Assembly: GCF_014250675.1 (NCBI RefSeq)
Contig: NZ_JACHTG010000004.1
Location: 124,001-188,000 of the forward strand
Direction of reading: 5' to 3'
Source: Cetobacterium sp. 8H
Lineage (GTDB): Bacteria > Fusobacteriota > Fusobacteriia > Fusobacteriales > Fusobacteriaceae
DNA length: 64,000 bases
A program made the translations under genes and the position numbers. Positions 1-10,283 of the stretch are shown here, in pieces; within the stretch, counting starts at the first letter, position 1, and each line of letters opens with the position of its first letter. The notes under the pieces are model-generated. The model was not told the DNA's origin, ran no database searches, and worked only from the letters and a program-made list of their open reading frames with translations.

Positions 1-841
1 TATTAAATTGGTGTTGTCTTATTAATCCTTTTAAATCTCTTCCGTAAGATCCTGCTTCTCTTCTAAAACAAGGTGAATAAGCTGTATAGTACTTAGGTAA
101 GTCACTTTCATTTAAAATCTCTTGTCTATGAATATTAGTTAATGTAATTTCAGAAGTTGAGATTAAGAACATATCATCTGTAGTTTTATACATATCTTCT
201 TCGAACTTAGGAAGTTGCCCTGTTCCTTCACAGATTTCTCTTCTTACAATAAACGGTGTTAAATGCTCTGTATATCCATGCTCTGTTGTGTGTGTATCTA
301 GCATGAAACTGATTAAAGCTCTCTCTAATCTTGCAGCAGCTCCTCTGTATATTGTGAATCTTGATCCTCCTAATTTAGCACCTCTTTCAAAATCTAAAAT
401 TTCTAGATTTTCACCAATCTCCCAGTGCTCTTTTGGTTGGAAAGAAAATTCCTTAGGTGTTCCCCATCTTCTTATCTCTACGTTATCATCCTCATCTTTT
501 CCGATTGGAGTACTTGAATGATACATATTTGGTAAAGTCATTTGGAAGTAAGTTACTTTTTCTTCTACTTCAGACAGTTTTGCATCTAACTCTTTTATTT
601 TTGCAGAAACGATTCCCATTTCAGCTATAATTTCAGAAGCATCTTCTCCTGCTTTCTTTCTTCTTGCCACTTCTGCGGACTCAGTATTTCTTTTATTTTT
701 TAGCATCTCTACTTCAGTTAAAATCTCTCTTCTTTCCGAATCAAGTTTCACAAACTCCTGAAGGTCAATGTTACTTCCTCTGTTTACAAGCATTTCTTGT
801 AATGCATCAATGTTTTCACGAATAAATCTTAAATCTAGCAT
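1..841 (-). CDS. serS: Seryl-tRNA synthetase, 3' part missing (window edge)
   Basis: Charges tRNA-Ser with serine in the cytoplasm. The first 280 codons are visible, starting at ATG 841 with an AAGGAG Shine-Dalgarno just upstream; the gene runs off the window start. Residues 1 to about 110 form the long N-terminal helical arm typical of SerRS (MLDLRFIREN start, many E/K heptads). The class II catalytic domain follows, including motif 2 with FRREAGSYGRD close to the cut. The DUF2344 gene lies 34 bp upstream on the same strand, so the two are probably co-transcribed. The family assignment is firm; the C-terminal third cannot be judged here. Confidence 0.95.
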   Translation of the reverse strand, partial: MLDLRFIRENIDALQEMLVNRGSNIDLQEFVKLDSERREILTEVEMLKNKRNTESAEVARRKKAGEDASEIIAEMGIVSAKIKELDAKLSEVEEKVTYFQMTLPNMYHSSTPIGKDEDDNVEIRRWGTPKEFSFQPKEHWEIGENLEILDFERGAKLGGSRFTIYRGAAARLERALISFMLDTHTTEHGYTEHLTPFIVRREICEGTGQLPKFEEDMYKTTDDMFLISTSEITLTNIHRQEILNESDLPKYYTAYSPCFRREAGSYGRDLKGLIRQHQFN

Positions 842-875
842 AGCTCTTCTCCTTTATACTTAATTTATATATTTG

Positions 876-1463
876 TTATATTTTATACCCTTTTTTTACT
901 ATATGAACATCTTTAACATCCACTTCAGCTAAAATCAAAAACGAATTTGGTGAAGTATTAACCAGTTCTAATTTTATAGTATTCCCTTCTCTTGAAAAAT
1001 CTTTTACTCTTTCCCCTAGATTTCTTTCAGAAACCTTTCCTTTTTTCTCTTTTACTTCTATAATTTCATCTCTATTGAAAAGCTCTTCTAGTTTATCTAT
1101 ATCTTCTTTTCTTCCACTAATTTCAAAGATAGCATTTGTGTAAATATCCACTATACTTCTCTTATCTTCAATTGTTTCTACCTTTTTTACAGAGAATCCA
1201 GGAACTGCTGCGCTGTTCATTCTAGACATTACCTCTTCATTTGTCATCATTTCTGACAGCTCTATATCCATAATCTCACCATAAGCTTCTGTTCCTAAGG
1301 ATACAGGGTTCCCTAGCGAAATTTTTGGTCTAGGATGAAACCCTTGACTGTATTTCATAGGTATGTGAGCTTTTTTTAATAATCTATCTGCAAATCTAAG
1401 CATATCCAGGTGAGAAATAAATCTCATCTCCTCGCACTTATCAAAAAATATTCTCTTTTTCAT
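876..1463 (-). CDS. DUF2344 / TIGR03936 radical-SAM-linked protein
   Basis: A 195-residue protein matching the DUF2344 (TIGR03936) family. The N-terminus shows the family signature with MRFISHLDMLR near residue 13 and YSQGFHPRPKISLG near residue 38. In many bacteria this domain is fused to, or encoded beside, a B12-binding radical SAM protein, and its biochemical role is unknown. Here it stands alone: upstream is lpxD across a terminator, downstream is serS. A GAGGT ribosome site precedes the ATG. Family call is confident; function is open. Confidence 0.85.
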   Translation of the reverse strand: MKKRIFFDKCEEMRFISHLDMLRFADRLLKKAHIPMKYSQGFHPRPKISLGNPVSLGTEAYGEIMDIELSEMMTNEEVMSRMNSAAVPGFSVKKVETIEDKRSIVDIYTNAIFEISGRKEDIDKLEELFNRDEIIEVKEKKGKVSERNLGERVKDFSREGNTIKLELVNTSPNSFLILAEVDVKDVHIVKKGYKI

Positions 1464-1540
1464 TTAGTTACCTCATTTTTTTTATTTTATATATTGTATC
1501 ATGTTACACCTTTAAATTAAATACCTTTCTTGAAAAAAAT

Positions 1541-1582
1541 AAAAAATCTAAAAGAATTTTTTCAACTCTTTTAGATTTTTTT
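1541..1582 (-). terminator. Intrinsic terminator after lpxD
   Basis: A 14-bp perfect inverted repeat (1541-1554 with 1568-1581) lies immediately downstream of the lpxD stop. The minus-strand transcript would form the hairpin and finish in a run of U. It closes the long ktrB-to-lpxD run. Confidence 0.8.
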
Positions 1583-2581
1583 CTAATATTTTTTTTCTAA
1601 TTCTTTGACTCTTTTTAATAATTCTGGAAGTTTTTTCTGTGCTGCTTTTATTCTCAAATCATCTTTTAAATTAACCAAAGGATGACCTGCAACTACTTGA
1701 TTATCTGCCACATCTCCAATTATTCCAGATTTAGCTCCAACCATTACATTGCTTCCTATTTTTATATGTCCACCTATTCCAACTTGGCCTCCGATAGTAG
1801 TATTATTCCCTATTTCAGTACTTCCGGCTATTCCAACTTGAGAAATGATCAAACAATTTTCTCCGATGATATCATTGTGAGCTACTTGAACTAGATTATC
1901 TATCTTTGTGTATTTCTTTATAATAGTATCCCCAATAGCACCTCTATCAACTGTTGTATTTGCACCAATCTCTACAAAATCTTCTAATATAACACTTCCA
2001 ATCTGATCAATTTTAGTGTTATTTCCATTCACTTTAACAAAGCCAAATCCATCCGATCCTATCACAGCTCCTGGCTGTAATACGCATCCTTTTCCAATTT
2101 TTGAAAACTCTCTGATTGTTACGTTTGGATAAATAACTGTGTCATCACCTATCTCAACACCTTCACATATTGTTACATTTGGATATATTTTTACATTTTT
2201 TCCGATAACTACATCATGGCCTATATATGTATTTAAAGGTATTTCTGTTCCCTCTCCAATTGTAGATGATTCTTCAATCATATTTTCCATTTTTTTTAAT
2301 TTCTTTTTGAAAAAACCTAAAAGCTTTGGCATTAATGTTCTTGGGTTTTCTGTAACTAAAAGATATGTTTTTCCATTTTCAGGTAAATCAACTCCCATAG
2401 GTACAAGTATAGCACTCGCCTTTGTTTCATTTAATTTTTTTAAAAATTTTTCATCAGATGCAAATGTTAAACTTCCTTCTTGGGCTTGAAAAAAGGGAGC
2501 TAGTCCAGAAATTTCTAAACTAGTATCTCCCTTAATTTCACATCCAAGTAGAGAAGCCAACTCATTTATATTATAAGTCAT
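1583..2581 (-). CDS. lpxD: UDP-3-O-(3-hydroxyacyl)glucosamine N-acyltransferase
   Basis: Third step of lipid A synthesis: transfers a hydroxyacyl chain from ACP to the 2-amino group of UDP-3-O-acyl-glucosamine. At 332 residues it has normal LpxD length. The N-terminal UDP-binding domain (about 1-95) is followed by left-handed beta-helix hexapeptide repeats (about 100-290, many I/V-G-x-x-x units) and a C-terminal helix. The conserved VDRGAIGDT segment and [12 protein letters not shown], which carries the catalytic His, are both present. It is the last gene of the outer-membrane run, 21 bp after the Skp-like gene; AAAGGAG precedes the ATG. No other lpx gene is in the window. Confidence 0.96.
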   Translation of the reverse strand: MTYNINELASLLGCEIKGDTSLEISGLAPFFQAQEGSLTFASDEKFLKKLNETKASAILVPMGVDLPENGKTYLLVTENPRTLMPKLLGFFKKKLKKMENMIEESSTIGEGTEIPLNTYIGHDVVIGKNVKIYPNVTICEGVEIGDDTVIYPNVTIREFSKIGKGCVLQPGAVIGSDGFGFVKVNGNNTKIDQIGSVILEDFVEIGANTTVDRGAIGDTIIKKYTKIDNLVQVAHNDIIGENCLIISQVGIAGSTEIGNNTTIGGQVGIGGHIKIGSNVMVGAKSGIIGDVADNQVVAGHPLVNLKDDLRIKAAQKKLPELLKRVKELEKKY

Positions 2582-2602
2582 ATCTCTCCTTTAATTTATT
2601 CT

Positions 2603-3097
2603 TTAATTTTTTGTATCTATTTTTTTACTTTTTTCCATAACGTTTAAAACTTTAGGTGTTATATTTTCTCCACCAAACTTTATTGCTCCTTGCTCTAAAA
2701 CATAGTCATATTTTTCTGATCTAGCTACATTTTGAATAGAAATATTTATAAGTCTATCTATTTCTTGCATTTTCTTTGCTTCTTCATTTGATAATTTTGC
2801 TTGAGATTCTCTTACAGATTTTTGGAAAGCTGATACTTTATCTTCAAAAGCTTTTTTTTCAGTTTCAGTTACATCTTTACCTTTTCCTTGTAATTCAACT
2901 TGAAGTTTCTGAAGTTCAATCTCTTTCTTTTGTAAAGTAGACTCTAATTTTTGTTTTTCTTTTGTTAAATTGTCTCTTAAAATCTTAGTTTGAGAATATT
3001 TTGTAAACAACTCTTGACTATTTACATATCCTACTTTTAGTGCGAATGCTGATGTTGATAACGCTGCTAGCATAGCTATCATTGCTATTTTCTTCAT
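2603..3097 (-). CDS. OmpH/Skp-family periplasmic chaperone
   Basis: A 164-residue secreted protein. Residues 1-19 form a signal peptide ending ...TSAFA before LKVGYVN. The mature part begins with the beta strand VGYVNSQELF and continues as a long charged helical hairpin (about 45-125), as in the Skp trimer that carries unfolded outer-membrane proteins to BamA. It sits between bamA and lpxD, the same order as in many Gram-negatives. Length and layout fit Skp/OmpH; low sequence conservation is normal for this family. Confidence 0.88.
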   Translation of the reverse strand: MKKIAMIAMLAALSTSAFALKVGYVNSQELFTKYSQTKILRDNLTKEKQKLESTLQKKEIELQKLQVELQGKGKDVTETEKKAFEDKVSAFQKSVRESQAKLSNEEAKKMQEIDRLINISIQNVARSEKYDYVLEQGAIKFGGENITPKVLNVMEKSKKIDTKN

Positions 3098-3126
3098 TTT
3101 AATTCCTCCATATACTTAAAATTTTA

Positions 3127-5196
3127 TTAGAACGATTGTCCCATATTGAAGTAGAATTTCATTCCACTCTCTTCAGAATTACCTACTGGCCATCCAAAGT
3201 CAAATCTTAATGGTCCAACTGGTGTATTTACTCTTAAACCTACCCCAACTGTAGTTGCTACGTCATCTGGGAATTTTTGATCTCTTTTTTCATTTAAATA
3301 TCCCGGATCTTCTCCTTGGTAATCCCAAGCTCTTCCTACATCAGAGAACACAACAAATCCTAAAACATCATTTATTTGAGTTCTATTCTCTATTGTTCCT
3401 GTTAGCTTTTGAGTTCCTTGATAGAATCCACCATCATATCCTCTTAAAGTGCTTCCTCCACCTACCCAGAATCTTTGAGATTCAGGTGTTGTAGGAGTCA
3501 TTATCCCTCCAACAGCTCTGTATGCAAAAGTGTTACTTTTAAATAATCCTCTATGATATTTTCTTAACTCTAAAGTTGTATTAGCAAAAGTTCCTGAATC
3601 TATAGTATCAGCATATCCTAATTCCACTTGATATTTTCCATACCAACCTGCAGTTGGATTCCAGTAGTTATTTCTTGTATCATAAACTATCGACGGATAG
3701 ATACTAAATACTCCATAACTTCTCTTGTCTCCCCATTTAGAAAGTAAATCAGGATAATTTAATAACTCATCATCATCTGACTTCTCTGTTATATACTCTG
3801 CCTTAGTCCCTATTCCTAGTCTCAAGTTTTTACTTAATCCTTTTCCTATATTTAATTTAGCTCCATAAGTGTCTGTTTCATTGAATAAAACACTGTCACT
3901 ATTTTCATATTCATTTTTATAAAGACTCCAACCCCAAGAGATTCTATCTGTTCCTTTAATCCATGGATCTGAGAAGTTAAGTGAGAAACTTGTATAATTT
4001 TCATCTGACTTTTCAAATGTAACACCTAATTCTTGACCTTTTCCTTTCCAGTTCATATCTTTTATCGATAACATCCCTAAAAGACCAATCTCAGAACCAT
4101 ATGAAATAGCTCCTTGTAACGTTGCTGTTCTTTCTTCTTCTATAAGAAGAACTAAGTCTACTCCATTATCTTGTCCCTGTGCATTCTTTGTTTCATATTT
4201 AACATTTTTAAAATATCCCGTTCTCATAAGGTTAGATACTGTCTCATTATAATCGTTTATATTAAATACTTCACCTGGTTTAATTTCAATTTCTCTTTCT
4301 ATTACATAATCTCTTGTTTTTAAAAGATTATCTGTAGCTTTTCTTCTTTGCCCTTTTTGTTTTGTAACCATTTTAGTGAAATCAATTTGATCAACTACTC
4401 CTTCATTGATTACGATTTGTAAATCGTTAGCTCCACTTAGGTCAATATCTTGAATTTCAGCTAAAACATATCCATCTTCGTTATATTTTTTTAAAATTTT
4501 ATCTCTGGCATCTCTTAAGTTATTTAAATTCAAAACCTTTCCAGGTTCTATATTTATAAGTTTTTTAAGTTCCTCTGTTGAATATTTAGTATTTCCTGTT
4601 ATTGTTATTCCGTTTATAATTGGATTTTCAATTACAGAATATACAACAACTAATCCTTCTGGATATTGGTATACATCTGGTATAACTTCTCTATACATAC
4701 CTGTTTCTAAAAGCTCTCTTTGACCTTTTAAAATTTTATTTTTTGAAAAATACCCACCAGCTTTAATTGGAATTCTTTTTGCAACATCATTTACCGGAAC
4801 ATTTACACTACCTATTATTTCTAAACTTGAAACAATTAAAGAAGTGTCAACTTTTTCTCTTTCTGAAGATGGAATTATTCCCTTCTTCTCAAGTAATTCT
4901 TTTGTATCCTTTTTTTCCTTTACATCTACTACTAACTTTATTCCCCCATCATAAACTTGCGGATAGATTGCTAACTCATCGATATAATCACTCTTTTTTA
5001 TATTGTTATAATCTCTTAATAATCCTTCTGTTGAGAATATTTGTCCTTTTTTTAAACTCATTTGTTGTATTAACACATCTTGAGGTATCTCATTTAAATT
5101 TCTAAACTCTACCCCTTTTACTAAATATTCTCCTTCTGCTCCAAACGAAACGACTGAAGCTATAAGAGATACTAATCCTATTAGGTGCTTTCTCAT
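3127..5196 (-). CDS. bamA: Outer-membrane protein assembly factor BamA
   Basis: Central component of the beta-barrel assembly machine. Residues 1-20 are a signal peptide (cut likely after SFGA). Reading by eye I count four POTRA repeats, about 24-95, 121-190, 192-266 and 267-355, each ending in a hydrophobic strand, then a 16-strand-type barrel (about 358-689) of the Omp85 family. The barrel contains the conserved FWVGGGSTLRGY segment (xRG motif in the L6 loop) and ends in a terminal Phe, as expected for an outer-membrane barrel. E. coli BamA has five POTRA domains. It is flanked by tamB and the Skp-like gene, with 17 and 29 bp spacers. Confidence 0.96.
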   Translation of the reverse strand: MRKHLIGLVSLIASVVSFGAEGEYLVKGVEFRNLNEIPQDVLIQQMSLKKGQIFSTEGLLRDYNNIKKSDYIDELAIYPQVYDGGIKLVVDVKEKKDTKELLEKKGIIPSSEREKVDTSLIVSSLEIIGSVNVPVNDVAKRIPIKAGGYFSKNKILKGQRELLETGMYREVIPDVYQYPEGLVVVYSVIENPIINGITITGNTKYSTEELKKLINIEPGKVLNLNNLRDARDKILKKYNEDGYVLAEIQDIDLSGANDLQIVINEGVVDQIDFTKMVTKQKGQRRKATDNLLKTRDYVIEREIEIKPGEVFNINDYNETVSNLMRTGYFKNVKYETKNAQGQDNGVDLVLLIEEERTATLQGAISYGSEIGLLGMLSIKDMNWKGKGQELGVTFEKSDENYTSFSLNFSDPWIKGTDRISWGWSLYKNEYENSDSVLFNETDTYGAKLNIGKGLSKNLRLGIGTKAEYITEKSDDDELLNYPDLLSKWGDKRSYGVFSIYPSIVYDTRNNYWNPTAGWYGKYQVELGYADTIDSGTFANTTLELRKYHRGLFKSNTFAYRAVGGIMTPTTPESQRFWVGGGSTLRGYDGGFYQGTQKLTGTIENRTQINDVLGFVVFSDVGRAWDYQGEDPGYLNEKRDQKFPDDVATTVGVGLRVNTPVGPLRFDFGWPVGNSEESGMKFYFNMGQSF

Positions 5197-5213
5197 CCCG
5201 ACTTGCCCTCCAA

Positions 5214-8200
5214 TTATTTTTTATTAGAAAAAATATCCTTTATGTTATTATATTTTTTTTCAAACTTAAAATCAACATAATAATTTAAATTTCCCTTTTT
5301 CTTGTTATCGACCATATTTGCTTCATTTAACTTTGAAACACCAGTACCATAAGACCAACCTGATTGATAACGTCTTTCAATTTTAAAATCAAATTGATTT
5401 ACAGAGTTTGAAAACTCTCCCTGTTGATTTTCACCACCATCTCCACCTATATCATACTTAGTTCCATCTATAATTCCTAATTTCAAAATCCAAAAATATT
5501 TATCTTTGTATATTGGGTTTTCAGCTTCAAGATAAGCTCCAAACCCAAACATATTTGGATCCTGCATTTTCGGATCTTCTGAATTCGCTAATACTTCTTG
5601 GTTAAAAATATCTGATACAATTCTGAATTTAGATATATGTAGTGTATCCTTTATTGTCCTTGATATTGGTCTCAAAAGAGTACTAGAAATTTGGCTATCT
5701 ATTATTGTTTTAAATAAAAGTGCTACAACGTTTCTTTCATTTCCGTTCTCACCTGTATTTCCATCAAATAAATTTTTCAAACTACTACTCTGTGTCCCTT
5801 GATTTGTTATTATGTTTAATCTTAAACTATTTAGCTCTCCTTGTAAAGAAATTTCTATATTTCCACTAGAACTCATAGAAGAAACATCAAAAATTAAATT
5901 GGGATTAAAGTCTGCTAAATAACCATTTCTCTTGTCTGAAAGCAGTAGCGCTCTTGTTACAGTAAAATCTTCACTTCCCAAAACAAATTTTCCTTTTTGA
6001 ATCTCTAACTCTCCTATTGCAGCTATTTTTTCATTTTTTCCTGTCACGTTAAATCTACCCAATAGTTTTCCTTGTACATCTTGAGCAAATGTTGAAATAT
6101 CTGGGATATTGATATCTATTCCATCCTTTATTAAAACTCCCACATTAAATTCTGGAGTTTGTTCTATTGGATTTTTTATTTCAAAATCTTTACCAAGTTT
6201 TTTACTTTCTCCAATAAGAGATCTCGTTTTATCTATTATAAAATTTAAAATTGTAATAATAAGACCTTTATCCTCTTTTAAAATTCCAGTTATTTCTCCT
6301 TCATTTATAACAATATTTCCTGACACTTTATTTTCAGAATAAACTAAATGCGTAGATAGATCTATCCTAAAAAAGTTTTTCATTTCATATATAAAGTTTT
6401 CTAAACTAAAATCAAATGCATATTCTAAATCCTTATAAAACTCACTATTTGCCTTAATTTCATCAACAGATGGTAGTTTAACATATCCTTTACCAGATAC
6501 TTTTCCATTGTTTAAATATCCACTCATCTCTTTTACAGATAAATTTTTATTGTTTATTCCTAATTGCATACTGAAATTTTTTAATGTTAACAATGATTTT
6601 GGAATACTAAAATTTATATTTTTCAAATCGATATATCCAAAATTTTCTTTTAGATCACTTGAAATTTTCAAATCAAAATTTGCAATTCCACTTATATTTT
6701 GAACATTATCTTTTGAAAAAATAGCATTTAAAAAACTTAAATCTATATTATTTGAAAATAGATCAAACTCATATTTTCCACTAGAAAAACTATATATTCC
6801 AGATCCTTTTATCTCATTTTTTTCATAATATGCTAAAAATTCTTTTAATTCTAATTGATTTTTATCTCCATCTAAATCCAATGATATATTGTCAAATTTA
6901 AACCCTTTTATTCCAAAATTCCCATTGGACAATTTAACAAAATAATCTGGATTTTCTAATGATCCTTCTATTCCACCTTGAACTTCAATACTTCCACTCA
7001 TATCTTTAGTATTTATAATGCCTTTAAAATCTTCAATCTTTACTGTTTGATTTTCTATAGAATAATTTACTGTATTCTCAATTAAATCAACCATTCCTTG
7101 AGATGTTATAATTTTTTTCCCATCTAAACCCAACAACGTCAATCTTGGGATATCTATTTTATTTTCTACATTGTTTTTAGTATAGTCTATATCTCCTACT
7201 AAGTTAGGTAATTGCTCTCCATTTAAATAAACTCTATCTATATTTAATCCAGCTTTAACAGATATATCTCCATCTGATATTTTTCCTATAACTCTAGAAA
7301 GTAATCTATATTTTAATGAATTATAGTTATAATATCTAGGTAAGTTTTCTTCTAATATATTAAGGATAAACTCCCCATTCTTCTCTTTAATATTATATTT
7401 AAGTTTACCTAAGCTTTGATTCACTTTAAAATCTTGAGCTAAAACGATATTGTCTTCATAGGTGATTTTTCCCTTTAAAGCCAACAACTGTTTATTTGGC
7501 ATCTCCAAATTAGCATCTAATATATTGGCATTAGCTACTAAATTATCAAAATCTCCTTGAACTTTTCCTTCTACATTATCTAATATTAAATCTATCTTTG
7601 TTTTTTGAAACTCACTACTCTTTAATCCACTTATATTATAATCTAAATCTAAATATTTGTTTTCTAAATCAATCTGTCCAGAAATTTTAAAAATTTCATT
7701 TCTTAAGTCAGATATTTCTAAATTTTTATTTTTTAAAGTTGTGTTCAATTTTATCCCTTGAACTTTAATCTTTTTATATTTTATCTCTCTAATCTCTCCA
7801 TTTATTTGAGCTTGAAGTTCTTTATCATTTAATAACGAGATATTTGCATATGCATCCAAAAGCATATCTGCATTTTCTATTCTTATATCTTTTGCTACAC
7901 CTCTAAGAATAAATTTGTCTTTTTCTCCAGCTATTTCACCAATAAAGTCTAGCTTGCTTTCTACATTAAGCTTTTTAAACAAATTCTTTTCTCTTAAATT
8001 TCTACTATGAATTTTAAAAAAATATTTAAGATTTTGTGTATTTAGGTCTCCATCAACCAAAAATACCTTTTGCCCTTCTAAGCTAACCATAGATATCTCT
8101 TCAAATTTTATAGTCTGTTTATCACCTTTTGCTTTTATAAAAAAATCATAATCTCCTATTATATTTTTAGCTTTTAAATCCATAATCTCTAAATTTTTTG

Positions 8201-9554
8201 TATTAAAATTATAAGACAATGCTAATTTAGAGTCTTGATATAGTTTTAAAAGACCATCTTTTTTTTCATAGATACCTTTTAAATCTAAATAGTTAGTTTT
8301 AATATCAAATTTTAAATCTTCTGAACCTAAGTCTAATAACGTTTCATAAGAAAGTTTCTTTTCATAATCTACTCCAGGAATATATAATGAAATATTATCT
8401 CCAGTTAATTTCAACATGTTATCTTGGAAAATAACCTTTCCATTTAAATTATTAATATCTAGGCCAAACGTTTCAAATTTTTCACCCTTATAATCAACCA
8501 CCACTTTGAAGCCTGTGTCTTTTTTATAAAATAATCCTACATCCACATTTGAAAACTTTAAATTTTCTAAAGGTAGTTTCAAATTTCCTAATAATCTATA
8601 TTTTGCTGCAGTTGTGTAAGGTAAATCTTTAAATTTGAATTCAACTTTTACACCATCTTTCTCTGAATAGAAAACATCAAATTTCCCTTTATTTTTATCC
8701 AATAAATAATCAAAGTTTACAAAAATTTTATCTGTTTCAAATTTTATTTTTCCATTTATCTTCTCTATATTCCCATCTAATCCATCATATATGACATTTC
8801 CATTATTTAGTTCAGCGTCTCCTATAAGTCCTCTTGTAGCTATTGTTAAATCCATATTAAACAGCCCTGAAGCCTTACTTATCTCTGTATCATCATAACC
8901 ATATTGAATCAGCTCTGGTGTAACTTGAATATTTTTTAAAACTATATTCATATCTAAAGGTTCATTCAAATTATTAAATCTGTATTCATATTTTTCTTTA
9001 TTTGAGTTACCTTTAAATTCTAAATCTATTCCCGTTGTTTTATTGAAACTAACAAATCCATTTACATCTTCTAAATTTTTAACGATTTCTCTAGAATAAC
9101 TTCTATCTGTAAATAATAGTTTTGCATTTTTTACAGTTATTTTATCTATCGGAACTCCTATTCCTGCTTTCGAGTCTGATGAACTATCTCCACTTGAAAA
9201 TGCTTTTATTATATTGACATCACTACCATTTCTATCTATATGAACCCAAGGTTTATTAATGTCTATCTCTTCTAATCTAAATTGTTTTAAAGATTTTTTA
9301 GAATATATTATTTTTATTTCTGGAGCTTCTACTATAACCTTTTTTTTATCAGATAGCACTACTCCAGTTGCATCAATCTCACCAAATTTTGGAAATTTAA
9401 TCTCTTGAATTGAAATTGTTGGCCCCACAGCTATTTTTAAAATAATCTCCACAATTTTAGGAAGTTCATATTTTACCAACAAGCCTCCACTCAAAAGAAT
9501 AAAAAAAGAAAGAGATATGATTATTAGTTTTTTGTATTTTTCAAAAATTTTCAT
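5214..9554 (-). CDS. tamB: TamB-like translocation/assembly module protein (DUF490)
   Basis: A 1446-residue envelope-spanning protein. A single N-terminal membrane anchor (about residues 9-29) is followed by a very long repetitive beta-rich region typical of the AsmA/TamB/VPS13-like bridge proteins, rich in K/N/D and repeats such as xxLxxxxGxIxF. The last ~350 residues match the DUF490/TamB domain (GELEIQKGKF..., then RPISRTIKDTL). Members are implicated in lipid transport between the inner and outer membranes and in barrel assembly. No TamA gene is present; BamA lies directly downstream. Normal length for the family. Confidence 0.9.
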   Translation of the reverse strand: MKIFEKYKKLIIISLSFFILLSGGLLVKYELPKIVEIILKIAVGPTISIQEIKFPKFGEIDATGVVLSDKKKVIVEAPEIKIIYSKKSLKQFRLEEIDINKPWVHIDRNGSDVNIIKAFSSGDSSSDSKAGIGVPIDKITVKNAKLLFTDRSYSREIVKNLEDVNGFVSFNKTTGIDLEFKGNSNKEKYEYRFNNLNEPLDMNIVLKNIQVTPELIQYGYDDTEISKASGLFNMDLTIATRGLIGDAELNNGNVIYDGLDGNIEKINGKIKFETDKIFVNFDYLLDKNKGKFDVFYSEKDGVKVEFKFKDLPYTTAAKYRLLGNLKLPLENLKFSNVDVGLFYKKDTGFKVVVDYKGEKFETFGLDINNLNGKVIFQDNMLKLTGDNISLYIPGVDYEKKLSYETLLDLGSEDLKFDIKTNYLDLKGIYEKKDGLLKLYQDSKLALSYNFNTKNLEIMDLKAKNIIGDYDFFIKAKGDKQTIKFEEISMVSLEGQKVFLVDGDLNTQNLKYFFKIHSRNLREKNLFKKLNVESKLDFIGEIAGEKDKFILRGVAKDIRIENADMLLDAYANISLLNDKELQAQINGEIREIKYKKIKVQGIKLNTTLKNKNLEISDLRNEIFKISGQIDLENKYLDLDYNISGLKSSEFQKTKIDLILDNVEGKVQGDFDNLVANANILDANLEMPNKQLLALKGKITYEDNIVLAQDFKVNQSLGKLKYNIKEKNGEFILNILEENLPRYYNYNSLKYRLLSRVIGKISDGDISVKAGLNIDRVYLNGEQLPNLVGDIDYTKNNVENKIDIPRLTLLGLDGKKIITSQGMVDLIENTVNYSIENQTVKIEDFKGIINTKDMSGSIEVQGGIEGSLENPDYFVKLSNGNFGIKGFKFDNISLDLDGDKNQLELKEFLAYYEKNEIKGSGIYSFSSGKYEFDLFSNNIDLSFLNAIFSKDNVQNISGIANFDLKISSDLKENFGYIDLKNINFSIPKSLLTLKNFSMQLGINNKNLSVKEMSGYLNNGKVSGKGYVKLPSVDEIKANSEFYKDLEYAFDFSLENFIYEMKNFFRIDLSTHLVYSENKVSGNIVINEGEITGILKEDKGLIITILNFIIDKTRSLIGESKKLGKDFEIKNPIEQTPEFNVGVLIKDGIDINIPDISTFAQDVQGKLLGRFNVTGKNEKIAAIGELEIQKGKFVLGSEDFTVTRALLLSDKRNGYLADFNPNLIFDVSSMSSSGNIEISLQGELNSLRLNIITNQGTQSSSLKNLFDGNTGENGNERNVVALLFKTIIDSQISSTLLRPISRTIKDTLHISKFRIVSDIFNQEVLANSEDPKMQDPNMFGFGAYLEAENPIYKDKYFWILKLGIIDGTKYDIGGDGGENQQGEFSNSVNQFDFKIERRYQSGWSYGTGVSKLNEANMVDNKKKGNLNYYVDFKFEKKYNNIKDIFSNKK

Positions 9555-9578
9555 ATCTCTTTCCCTCCTATTTCTTAT

Positions 9579-10283
9579 TTATAACGGTTTTTTTAATGCT
9601 ATTCCCGCTCTTCTTGGATATTTTTTATCAGTAGTTCTTTCTTTTAATATTTCTACAACTAATCTTTCATCTCTATAATTAGGTAAGTTGTATCTATGAA
9701 TTGTAACTATTTTAGCTCCAAGTATATCTAATGCCGCTCTAGCTTCATCTTCCTCTTCTGTTCCAGCCATCTTTTGTGCTAAGAAATGACCATCTATTCT
9801 TATAAAAGGAATCATATACTCTAAAATTACGTTTAATTTACTAACACCTCTGCAAAGACCTATATCAAAGCTTTCTCTGTTTGAATCGTCAATATAATCT
9901 TCTGCTCTTGAATTAACAACTGTCACATTTTCTAGATTTAAAAGTTCCTTCACTTTTTGTAAAAATATTGTTTTCTTTCCAACAGAGTCCATAAGTACAA
10001 ATTCTATATTTGGATTGAATATGGCTAATACCATCCCAGGAAACCCTGCTCCTGTCCCAATATCTATTGCTTTTTTACATTTTTTTTCTATCAATAAATT
10101 CTGTAGTAATAATGAATCTAAAAAATGCTTTTCTAAAGCATCTTTAGCATCTCTTATTGCTGTTAAATTTGTATGTGAGTTGTATTCCATCAAATATTTT
10201 AAATATTTTATTAAATTATCAACTTTTGCATCTGTATAATCTAATCCTATTTTTTTTATTCCATCAATTAAATACTCTCTCAT
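9579..10283 (-). CDS. rsmG: 16S rRNA (guanine527-N7)-methyltransferase RsmG
   Basis: Methylates G527 (E. coli numbering) of 16S rRNA with S-adenosylmethionine. The 234-residue protein carries the Rossmann SAM motif DIGTGAGFPG near residue 76, and the RsmG segment CRGVSKLNVILEY with FLAQKM downstream. It starts 1 bp after the mnmG stop codon, so the two are translationally close, an arrangement (gidA-gidB) conserved in many bacteria. tamB follows after 24 bp. Confidence 0.95.
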   Translation of the reverse strand: MREYLIDGIKKIGLDYTDAKVDNLIKYLKYLMEYNSHTNLTAIRDAKDALEKHFLDSLLLQNLLIEKKCKKAIDIGTGAGFPGMVLAIFNPNIEFVLMDSVGKKTIFLQKVKELLNLENVTVVNSRAEDYIDDSNRESFDIGLCRGVSKLNVILEYMIPFIRIDGHFLAQKMAGTEEEDEARAALDILGAKIVTIHRYNLPNYRDERLVVEILKERTTDKKYPRRAGIALKKPL

